This document shows positions 6,460 through 12,567 of a stretch of 28,531 nucleotides of DNA, piece after piece. Origin of the DNA: Patulibacter sp040675535 (GTDB lineage: Bacteria > Actinomycetota > Thermoleophilia > Solirubrobacterales > Solirubrobacteraceae); contig NZ_JBFAPC010000069.1 of assembly GCF_040675535.1 (NCBI RefSeq), positions 1-28,531 on the forward strand, given 5' to 3'. The notes below the pieces were generated by a model that was given only the letters and a program-made list of their open reading frames with translations, was not told the DNA's origin and ran no database searches. The stretch's first letter is position 1. Every line of letters starts with the position of its first letter. The position numbers and the translations under genes were made by a program.

Positions 6460-7254
6460 ATGACGGACTTCGAGGACATCACCTACGAGGTGGAGAACGG
6501 TCTCGCGACCATCACGATCAACCGGCCCAAGCGGCTGAACTCGTTCCGCGCGCAGACGGTCGACGAGCTCGTCCTGGCGTTCAAGACTGCCTGGGCGTCC
6601 AGTGACGTCGGCGTCGTCGCGCTGACGGGCGCCGGCGACAAGGCGTTCTCCACGGGCGGCGACCAGAAGCAGCGCGAGGAGACGGGCGACTACGGCCCCT
6701 CCAACAGCGGCCTCTTCGAGATCGACTCGCTGCACCGCGCGATCCGCGACACCCCGAAGCCGGTCATCGCGGCCGTCAACGGCTTCGCGATCGGCGGCGG
6801 CCACGTCCTGCACGTGCTCTCCGACCTGACGATCGCCGCCGAGCACGCCCGCTTCGGCCAGGTCGGCCCGCGCGTCGGCTCGTTCGACGCCGGCTTCGGC
6901 TCGAGCTACCTCGCCCGCGTCGTCGGCGAGAAGCGCGCCCGCGAGATCTGGTTCCTCTGCCGTCAGTACACGGCCCAGCAGGCGTTGGAGTGGGGCCTCG
7001 TCAACGCGGTCGTCCCGGGCGACCAGCTGAAGGCCGAGGTCCGCAAGTGGGCCGACGAGATCGTCTCGCTCTCCCCGACCGCGCTGAAGGTGCTCAAGCA
7101 GTCCTTCAACCAGGACACCGAGCAGTTCGCCGCGATCGGCCAGGCCGCGTTCACGACCCTGAAGATGTTCACGGAGTCGGACGAGGCCAAGGAGGGCATC
7201 CACGCCTTCAACGAGAAGCGCAAGCCGGACTTCTCGCCCTACCGCGGCAACTGA
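6460..7254 (+). CDS. MenB/BadI-type crotonase (2-ketocyclohexanecarboxyl-CoA hydrolase-like)
   Basis: The 264-residue crotonase belongs to the subgroup that opens or closes rings: MenB (naphthoyl-CoA synthase) and BadI (2-ketocyclohexanecarboxyl-CoA hydrolase). Oxyanion-hole segments are KAFSTGGDQ (61-69) and AIGGGHV (110-116). The subgroup signature GQVGPRVGSFDAGFGSSYLARVVGEKRAREIWF spans about 133-165, with Asp143 at the MenB/BadI catalytic position. The C-terminus EGIHAFNEKRKPDF resembles BadI more than ordinary enoyl-CoA hydratases. No other menaquinone gene is visible nearby, and the gene shares an operator with two dehydrogenases, so ring cleavage in a catabolic pathway (as in cyclohexanecarboxylate or steroid C/D-ring breakdown) is more likely than MenB activity. 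The ATG has GAGGAG five bases upstream. MenB cannot be excluded without phylogeny. Confidence 0.85.
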   Translation: MTDFEDITYEVENGLATITINRPKRLNSFRAQTVDELVLAFKTAWASSDVGVVALTGAGDKAFSTGGDQKQREETGDYGPSNSGLFEIDSLHRAIRDTPKPVIAAVNGFAIGGGHVLHVLSDLTIAAEHARFGQVGPRVGSFDAGFGSSYLARVVGEKRAREIWFLCRQYTAQQALEWGLVNAVVPGDQLKAEVRKWADEIVSLSPTALKVLKQSFNQDTEQFAAIGQAAFTTLKMFTESDEAKEGIHAFNEKRKPDFSPYRGN

Positions 7255-7262
7255 GGGCGCGG

Positions 7263-7289
7263 CCCCGACCCGAGCTTCTCGGGTCGGGG
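7263..7289 (+). terminator. Intrinsic terminator-like hairpin after the crotonase
   Basis: Perfect 12-bp stem (7263-7274 with 7278-7289) and CTT loop, starting nine bases after the stop codon. The following bases are TGTAC, with no long T-tract. Confidence 0.75.
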
Positions 7290-7305
7290 TGTACGTCGGA
7301 CCTCG

Positions 7306-7332
7306 GCTCCGCGCGGGCCGCCCGCGCGGAGC
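7306..7332 (+). terminator. Second strong hairpin before the CocE-like gene
   Basis: Perfect 12-bp stem (7306-7317 with 7321-7332) and CCG loop, 17 bases after the first hairpin. Two tandem structures insulate the crotonase from the downstream hydrolase gene. Confidence 0.6.
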
Positions 7333-7377
7333 GGTCTGGGCGTGCGGATGGATCACCTGGGGGGCGGCCGCGGGCTG

Positions 7378-7390
7378 TACGGTGTCCGCT
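7378..7390 (+). promoter_or_regulatory. Leaderless promoter of the CocE-like hydrolase
   Basis: TACGGT at 7378-7383 is followed by seven bases and the ATG at 7391. No Shine-Dalgarno is present. Confidence 0.5.
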
Positions 7391-9355
7391 ATGCGTGGTG
7401 TGCGTGCCTTGCGAGCAATCCGCTGCTCCCTGGGGGTGGCGACGATGGCGGTCCTCGCCTGGGGCGCGGGACCGGCGGCGGCGGACGCCGCGTCAGCGAC
7501 CTACGGCGTGGCGACGCAGGACAGCGTCCCGATCCGGATGTCCGACGGTGCGACGCTGCTCGCCGACGTCCGGCGACCGACCGGGGGCGCGCCCGGGGAG
7601 CGGTTCCCCGTGGTCGTGACGGTCACGCCGTACAACAAGGCGGTGTCGGAGCTTCTGACGGATCCGGAGCAGGCGCTCGTCAAGGCCGGCTACATCCACG
7701 TCATGGTCGACAGCCGCGGGTCGAGCTCGTCGGACGGCGAGTACAACACGCTCGACGCCCGCGAGGTGGCCGACGGCCCGGAGGTGGTCCGCTGGGCGTC
7801 GAAGCTCGAGGGCAGCACGGGGACGGTCGGGATGTACGGGGCGTCCTACCTCGGCATCTACCAGCTGCTCGTCGCCGCGGAGGTGGGTCCGGACTCGCCG
7901 CTGAAGGCGATCGTGCCCATCGTGGCGTCGAACAACCTCTACCGGGAGACCGTCGGGGTCGGCGGCGTCCCGGCGCTGGTCGGGCTCGCCGGCTTCTTCG
8001 CCGGCGCCCGCGCCGCGGGCAACCTGCTGCCGCCGTCGGATCTGGGGTCCGATCCCGCCCGCGCCCTGAAGGCGTACACGTCGAAGTTCACCGATCCGCT
8101 GCGCGTCAGCGGACCGTTCTTTCAGGAGCTGCTGCTCGACGGGGACCGGCGCTTCAACAGCGACTACTGGGAGTCCCGCTCGCCGGGCAACGGCCTGGAC
8201 CGGATCGTGAAGAACGACGTCGCGACGCTCCTGGTCGGCGGCTGGGCGGACTACTTCCAGCGCGGAGAGCCCCTGAACTACGCCGGGCTCCAGAACGCCG
8301 CCGCGGGCCTCCCCGTCGACCAGCCGATGTCGCTGACGCAGCGCCTGTCCCCGAAGTTCCAGCTGATCCAGGGCCCGTACTACCACCTCGCCGGGGGCTT
8401 CATCGACAGCGACTCGACCAACATCGTCAACGCGCTGCGCTGGTTCGACGCCTACCTCAAGGGCCGCGACACGGGCGCGCAGGCGGAGAAGACGCCGCTG
8501 CACCTGTTCGAGCTGGGATCAAACCGCTGGGTCGACACCGGTCGCTGGCCGATCCGCGGAGCGAAGGTCCGCACCCTGTTCCTTGAGGGCGGGCGCAGCC
8601 ACACGGTCGACTCGATCAACGACGGACGGCTGCGCGACGACCGCCCCACCGCGCCCACGGGCGAGGACGGCCTGCCGTACGACCCCGTGCCGCCCGTCTG
8701 CTCGCGGGCGACGTCGCAGTACATCGGCGGTGCCGAGGCGCTCGTAGCCGGCAAGCTCGGCCTCTTCGAGGGCAGCGCCCTGAACACCTGCCTGAAGGAC
8801 GAGCGGGCGCTCGCACCCAGACAGCTCACCTACACGAGCGAGCCCATGACCGAGGACACCTCGATCGCCGGGCCGATCAACGCGACGCTCTACGAACGGG
8901 CCACCCGGCCCGAGACGCTGACCGTCCTGACGCTCCAGGACGTCGCGCCCGACGGCACCGCGACGCCGGTGACGATCGGCGCGCAGGAGGGGTCGTTCCG
9001 CGCGAACGACGACTCCCGGGACTGGGTCGTCGACGGCAAGCTCGTCCGCCCGTTCCACCCGTTCACGCGGGCGTCGCGCAGCCCGATGCCCGTCGGGCGC
9101 GTGGCCCGGGTCGACGTGGAGGTCAACCCCGTCCTCGCCCGTCTGAAGGCCGGACACCGGCTGCGGCTCACCATCGACACGAACGCGGCCCCGGCGCTCA
9201 CGCCGCCGCCGTCGGACCTCCTGAAGCTGCTCGGCGGCACGACCTACGTCCAGCGCAGCTCCGGCACCGCGTCCCACGTCAACGTCCCGCTGATCAAGAG
9301 CGACCTCCTGCGCACCAGCGCCCGCGACTGGGGCGGCTGCCAGGGCAGTTGCTGA
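7391..9355 (+). CDS. Secreted CocE/NonD-family serine hydrolase (X-Pro dipeptidyl-peptidase/cocaine esterase type)
   Basis: The 654-residue protein has a signal peptide (about 1-36: basic start, hydrophobic core, AAADAASA), so it is probably exported. An alpha/beta-hydrolase domain of the S15/CocE type follows: VMVDSRGSSSSDGEY at 104-118, nucleophile motif GASYLG with Ser152, and likely acid and base Asp287 (VGGWADYFQRG) and His332 (GPYYHLAGG). The C-terminal jelly-roll domain of this family covers about 480-654 (EDTSIAGPINATLYERA..., VDVEVNPVLARLKAGHRLRLTID). Relatives cleave esters, amides or X-Pro peptides; the substrate here is unknown. Export beside a lipid importer makes hydrolysis of an external ester plausible, but that is inference. 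I chose the ATG at 7391 because it begins the signal peptide and follows a TACGGT box by seven bases. It ends 24 bases from the convergent dehydrogenase gene. Confidence 0.88.
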   Translation: MRGVRALRAIRCSLGVATMAVLAWGAGPAAADAASATYGVATQDSVPIRMSDGATLLADVRRPTGGAPGERFPVVVTVTPYNKAVSELLTDPEQALVKAGYIHVMVDSRGSSSSDGEYNTLDAREVADGPEVVRWASKLEGSTGTVGMYGASYLGIYQLLVAAEVGPDSPLKAIVPIVASNNLYRETVGVGGVPALVGLAGFFAGARAAGNLLPPSDLGSDPARALKAYTSKFTDPLRVSGPFFQELLLDGDRRFNSDYWESRSPGNGLDRIVKNDVATLLVGGWADYFQRGEPLNYAGLQNAAAGLPVDQPMSLTQRLSPKFQLIQGPYYHLAGGFIDSDSTNIVNALRWFDAYLKGRDTGAQAEKTPLHLFELGSNRWVDTGRWPIRGAKVRTLFLEGGRSHTVDSINDGRLRDDRPTAPTGEDGLPYDPVPPVCSRATSQYIGGAEALVAGKLGLFEGSALNTCLKDERALAPRQLTYTSEPMTEDTSIAGPINATLYERATRPETLTVLTLQDVAPDGTATPVTIGAQEGSFRANDDSRDWVVDGKLVRPFHPFTRASRSPMPVGRVARVDVEVNPVLARLKAGHRLRLTIDTNAAPALTPPPSDLLKLLGGTTYVQRSSGTASHVNVPLIKSDLLRTSARDWGGCQGSC

Positions 9356-9392
9356 GGCCCGTCCCGGCCCCCGCGATCCTCAGCCCCGCGGG
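9352..9392. terminator. Possible shared terminator structures between convergent genes
   Basis: CTGAGG (9352-9357) and CCTCAG (9378-9383) form an inverted repeat that includes both stop codons. CCCGCG (9370-9375) and CGCGGG (9387-9392) form an alternative hairpin. Both stems are short, so this is a weak call. Confidence 0.3.
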
Positions 9393-10558
9393 AGCCCCAG
9401 CACGCGCTCGGCGACGATGTTGCGCTGGATGAAGGTCGTGCCACCCGCGATCGAGGTGCCGCGGCCCTGGTACGACAGGCGCAGCCACGCGGCAGCCTCG
9501 GCGTCCTCGTCGACGAACGGGTCGAGCTGGCCGGCCAGGCCGTGCAGGTCGACGGCGAAGTCGGCCATGTCCTCGACGAGCGGTCCGGTGAAGAGCTTCG
9601 CGATCGACGCCTCGGCCCCGGCGGTCCCGTCGGCGAGCTTCGTGATCAGGCGCTTGGCGTTGATCTGCTGGATCGCGGTGCGGCCGTAGAGCGCCGCCGC
9701 CTTCCGGCGGACGCCGGCGTCCTCGACCAGGGGGTTCCCGTCGGTGTCCTCGCCGTCGCGGATCTCGTCGACGAGCTGCCGGACCAGGCGCGCGACGTTC
9801 ACGCGGCCGGTCGCCAGGGTCAGGCGCTCGTAGCCGAGGGTCGCCATCGCGACCTTCCAGCCGCCGTCGACCTCGCCCATCCGCAGGGTGTCGGGCACGA
9901 TCGCGTCGTCGAGGAAGACCTCGTTGAACTCCGGCTCGCCGAGCATGTGCTCGAGCGGGCGGACCACGACGCCCGGCTGGTCCATCGGGACGAGGAAGTA
10001 CGTGATGCCCTTGTGGCGCGGGCCGCCGCCGGTGCGAGCGAGGCAGATCGCGTAGTCGGCGATCTGGGCGCGGCTGGTCCAGACCTTCTGCCCGTTCAGC
10101 ACCCAGTCGTCGCCGCGGCGCTCGGCCTTCGTCTCCAGCGCGGCCAGGTCGGACCCGGCGCCCGGCTCGGAGAACAACTGGCACCAGATCTGCTCGCCGG
10201 TCAGGATCGCGTGCAGCATCTTCGAGCGCTGCTCGGGCGTGCCGAGGTCGACGATCGTGGGGCCGGCGAAGTCCTCGCCGACGGTGTTCAGGCGGTCCGG
10301 CGCGCCGGCGCGGTCGGCCTCCTCGCGGAAGATCGCCTGCTGCTGGAGGCTCGCCCCACGGCCGCCGGCCTCCTCGGGCCACGCCATCCCCGCGTAGCCC
10401 GCGTCGTAGAGCTTGCGCTGCCAGCGCCGGAAGTTCGGCAGGCGCTCCTCGAACGACGCGTTGGGGGCATCGGTCGGCTGGTCCGCGACCGCGGTCGTCA
10501 GCCAGGCACGGACCTCCTCGCGGAAGGCGGCATCGGCGGGATCGTCACGGAAGTCCAC
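9380..10558 (-). CDS. Acyl-CoA dehydrogenase, FAD-binding catalytic (alpha-type) subunit
   Basis: The 392-residue flavoprotein oxidises an acyl-CoA to the 2-enoyl-CoA. FAD and substrate motifs are QLFSEPGAGSDLAAL (127-141) and WVLNGQKVWTS (152-162). The likely catalytic base is Glu244 in LGYERLTLATG, the position used by isovaleryl-CoA-type and many mycobacterial FadE enzymes. The C-terminal turn reads GGTTFIQRN rather than carrying the Glu of medium-chain dehydrogenases. It resembles the large partner of heterotetrameric dehydrogenases (FadE28/FadE26 type). The apparently non-catalytic partner-type gene is at 5166-6266 and carries the same operator, so the two may form one complex although more than 3 kb apart. 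The start is GTG at 10558, six bases after a TAGCGT box; no Shine-Dalgarno is seen. It converges with the hydrolase gene. Confidence 0.9.
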   Translation of the reverse strand: MDFRDDPADAAFREEVRAWLTTAVADQPTDAPNASFEERLPNFRRWQRKLYDAGYAGMAWPEEAGGRGASLQQQAIFREEADRAGAPDRLNTVGEDFAGPTIVDLGTPEQRSKMLHAILTGEQIWCQLFSEPGAGSDLAALETKAERRGDDWVLNGQKVWTSRAQIADYAICLARTGGGPRHKGITYFLVPMDQPGVVVRPLEHMLGEPEFNEVFLDDAIVPDTLRMGEVDGGWKVAMATLGYERLTLATGRVNVARLVRQLVDEIRDGEDTDGNPLVEDAGVRRKAAALYGRTAIQQINAKRLITKLADGTAGAEASIAKLFTGPLVEDMADFAVDLHGLAGQLDPFVDEDAEAAAWLRLSYQGRGTSIAGGTTFIQRNIVAERVLGLPRG

Positions 10559-10593
10559 GGCGGCACGCTACCACGCGCATGAACGATCGTTCA
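10559..10593 (-). promoter_or_regulatory. TetR operator and leaderless promoter of the catalytic dehydrogenase
   Basis: TGAACGATCGTTCA at 10580-10593 is a perfect 14-bp palindrome, the best of the three sites. The minus-strand -10 box TAGCGT (10570 to 10565) lies six bases before the GTG, so the operator coincides with the -35 region (17-base spacing places it at 10588-10593). A repressor here would block RNA polymerase. Confidence 0.72.
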
Positions 10594-10651
10594 CATGATC
10601 GGCGGGGTGCCGTTGTACGTTCCCACCGCGGCGCGCCCGGACCGACCTCGC

Positions 10652-10689
10652 GCGTGTGGCTCCGCTCAGGGCGTGTGGCTCCGCTCAGG
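10652..10689. repeat. Tandem 19-bp direct repeat at the end of the lipoprotein gene
   Basis: GCGTGTGGCTCCGCTCAGG occurs twice back to back (10652-10670 and 10671-10689). The second copy contains the stop codon and last bases of the lipoprotein gene, so the gene's 3' end seems to have been duplicated into the intergenic region, perhaps by replication slippage. Confidence 0.85.
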
Positions 10690-11248
10690 ACGTCCAGCGC
10701 CAGCCGGACAGCAGTCGGGCGAGCGCCGCGTCGGCGCGGGCGTCGCCCACGGCGGAGGTGAACGAGATCGTGTACAGCGTCCCGCCGTGCTTGGCGATGA
10801 TCCGCCGGGTCTCCAGCGCCTTGCCGTCCTGCTTGCCGCGGATCGTGCTCTGCAACGCCTCGACGCGTCCCAGTTGCAGGGGCTTGGCGTCGTCGACCGA
10901 TTGGCCCTTGGCCGGGGGGTCGGTCTTCCGGATCGTGGCCTCGATCTCCTGCAACGTCGAGGACCCGATCGCCCCGCCGCGCTTGCGGGCGACGACGAGG
11001 CTGGGCTTGAAGCCCGGGGCGGTCCGGTCGCCGAGGGCGAGGTCGTACGGGAGGTCCTGCGATGAGCTGCCCGCGATCTGGTCGCTCACGTCGGTCCAGC
11101 CCGCGGGCATCACCGACCGGAACTGGAAGCCGCGGACCACCTGGGTCGTGGCGGCCACGGTCTTCGTGGGCTTGTCGCCGTCGGAGCCGCAACCGGTCGC
11201 GCCGGCGAGGGCGAGGAGGACGAGGACGGGAAGGGGCCGGGCGCGCAT
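10685..11248 (-). CDS. Small predicted lipoprotein of unknown function
   Basis: The 187-residue protein begins with a short lipoprotein signal (MRARPLPVLVLLALAGATGC). Cys20 would be lipidated, although the lipobox is loose, with Ala rather than Leu at -3. The mature part is a small alpha/beta domain: FQFRSVMPAGWTDVSD, PSLVVARKRGG, LGRVEALQSTIRGKQDGKALETRRIIAKHGGTLYTISFTS, ending LLSGWRW. The pattern of a PAGW segment, an R-rich strand and a late GGTLYTISFTS strand recalls PsbP/LpqN-like surface proteins of actinobacteria, but I cannot assign it firmly. I chose the ATG at 11248 because it begins the signal peptide and lies seven bases after a TACGCT box. It is divergent from the luciferase-like gene. 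Confidence 0.75.
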   Translation of the reverse strand: MRARPLPVLVLLALAGATGCGSDGDKPTKTVAATTQVVRGFQFRSVMPAGWTDVSDQIAGSSSQDLPYDLALGDRTAPGFKPSLVVARKRGGAIGSSTLQEIEATIRKTDPPAKGQSVDDAKPLQLGRVEALQSTIRGKQDGKALETRRIIAKHGGTLYTISFTSAVGDARADAALARLLSGWRWTS

Positions 11249-11261
11249 CGGCCGCAGCGTA
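11249..11261 (-). promoter_or_regulatory. Leaderless promoter of the lipoprotein gene
   Basis: Minus-strand TACGCT (11261 to 11256) is followed by seven bases and the ATG at 11248. Confidence 0.45.
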
Positions 11262-11324
11262 GTGGCGCGGCGGGCCGCATGGCGGAGGGTCCGCGGCCCG
11301 GCTGGCCGTCCGGAGGATGGAGAT

Positions 11325-11375
11325 GCTCCCATCGGGGGGAGCCCGGGATCCCGGCGCGCGGATAGCGTCCTCAGC
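11325..11375 (+). promoter_or_regulatory. Leaderless promoter and palindromes upstream of the luciferase-like gene
   Basis: TAGCGT at 11363-11368 lies seven bases before the ATG. A perfect 12-bp palindrome CCGGGATCCCGG (11343-11354) sits just upstream, in the -35/-10 spacer, and could be an operator. A 6-bp-stem hairpin (11325-11330 with 11337-11342) precedes it. Confidence 0.45.
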
Positions 11376-12422
11376 ATGCGCCTCGGCCTCCACATCGCCT
11401 ATTGGGGTCTCGGCCTCGACGCCGACGACCAGATGCGTCTGGTGAAGGAGGCCGAGGATCTCGACTTCCAGTCCGTCTGGGTCGGCGAGGCCTACGGCTC
11501 CGACGCCCCGACGATCCTCTCGTGGATCGCGGCGCGGACGTCGAAGATCGAGGTCTGTTCGGGCGTCTTCCAGATGCCCGCCCGCTCGGCGGCGATGACC
11601 GCGATGACGGGCGCGACGCTCGACCAGCTGACCGAGGGCCGTTTCCGCCTCGGCCTCGGCACCTCCGGCCCGCAGGTCGCGGAGGGCTGGCACGGCGCCC
11701 GCTTCGACCGGCCGCTCACCCGCACGCGCGAGTACATCGACGTGCTGCGCATGGCGTGGCGTCGCGAGAAGGTCCAGTACGACGGCAAGACGATCCAGCT
11801 GCCGCTGCCCGACGGCCCGGGCAAGCCGCTGAAGCTCACGATCCACACGTACGAGGATCGCCAGATCCCGATCTACCTCGCCGCGCTGGGCCCGCAGAAC
11901 ACGACCCTCTGCGGCGAGGTCGCCGACGGCTGGCTCCCGGTGCTGTTCTCGCCCGAGAACGTCGGCGCCACGAAGGGCCTGCTCGAGAAGGGCGCGGAGA
12001 AGGCCGGCCGCCCCGTCGAGGACATCGCGATCGCCCCCATCTGCTACTCCGCCGTCATGGACGACATCGACAAGGCTCGCGACGCCGTGCGCCCGATGCT
12101 CGCCCTCTACGTCGGCGGCATGGGCTCGCGCGAGAAGAACTTCTATAACACGCTCGTCCAGAAGTACGGCTTCGAGGCGGCCGCCAAGGAGGTCCAGGAC
12201 CTCTACCTCGACGGCAAGAAGGAGGAGGCCATGGCCGCCCTCCCCGCCGAGCTGATCGACACCGTCTGCCTCGTCGCGACTCCGGACACCGTCGGCGAGC
12301 GCCTGCAGGCCTACGCCGACGCCGGCGTCGAGCAGGTCCTGGTCAACCCGATCGGCGAGACCGTCGAGGACCGCATCGAGCAGCTCCGGGCGCTGGCGAA
12401 GGCGGGCGTCGCGACCGCCTGA
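11376..12422 (+). CDS. Luciferase-like (LLM class) F420-dependent oxidoreductase
   Basis: The 348-residue TIM-barrel protein belongs to the luciferase-like monooxygenase superfamily, F420-dependent branch. Evidence: N-terminus MRLGLHIAYWGLGLDADDQMRLVKEAEDLDFQSVWVGE, then APTILSWIAARTSKIEVCSGVFQMPARSAAMTAM and the glycine-rich FRLGLGTSGPQVAEGWHG. These match the pattern of actinobacterial F420 enzymes with a strand-1 substrate pocket and a phosphate/cofactor loop around residue 100. IPIYLAALGPQNTTLCGEVADGWLPVLF is the late barrel signature. The substrate is not determined; relatives reduce enoyl or keto groups or oxidise alcohols. The C-terminus AELIDTVCLVATPDTVGERLQAYADAGVEQVLVNP is typical. 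It may use F420H2 made by the reductase at 122-796. Leaderless start as described for its promoter. The acyl-CoA ligase follows on the same strand after 145 bases. Confidence 0.88.
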   Translation: MRLGLHIAYWGLGLDADDQMRLVKEAEDLDFQSVWVGEAYGSDAPTILSWIAARTSKIEVCSGVFQMPARSAAMTAMTGATLDQLTEGRFRLGLGTSGPQVAEGWHGARFDRPLTRTREYIDVLRMAWRREKVQYDGKTIQLPLPDGPGKPLKLTIHTYEDRQIPIYLAALGPQNTTLCGEVADGWLPVLFSPENVGATKGLLEKGAEKAGRPVEDIAIAPICYSAVMDDIDKARDAVRPMLALYVGGMGSREKNFYNTLVQKYGFEAAAKEVQDLYLDGKKEEAMAALPAELIDTVCLVATPDTVGERLQAYADAGVEQVLVNPIGETVEDRIEQLRALAKAGVATA

Positions 12423-12448
12423 GCGGCGGCAGCGCGCAGCACGGCCGC

Positions 12449-12466
12449 GCCCGGCGCCCGCCGGGC
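12449..12466 (+). terminator. Hairpin after the luciferase-like gene
   Basis: 7-bp G/C stem (12449-12455 with 12460-12466) and a GCCC loop, 27 bases after the stop codon. No U-tract follows. Confidence 0.4.
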
Positions 12467-12555
12467 CACCCGCCCGTGCCCCGGGGGCTCGCTCGTACCC
12501 CGGTCGGCGGACCCCCGTCCTCCCCCGGGGCGTTGTTCGGCCGGGACATGGGGAG

Positions 12556-12567
12556 CAGATTGACTCC
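12556..12567 (+). promoter_or_regulatory. Possible leaderless promoter of the acyl-CoA ligase
   Basis: CAGATT at 12556-12561 is followed by six bases and the ATG at 12568. It matches the window's leaderless layout with one change from TANNNT. The GGGGAG upstream is too distant (about 13 bases) to be an ideal ribosome-binding site. Confidence 0.3.

Noticed and set aside
6460..7254. Calling the crotonase menB outright
   Set aside because: Its ending resembles BadI and its neighbours are catabolic; no other menaquinone gene is near.
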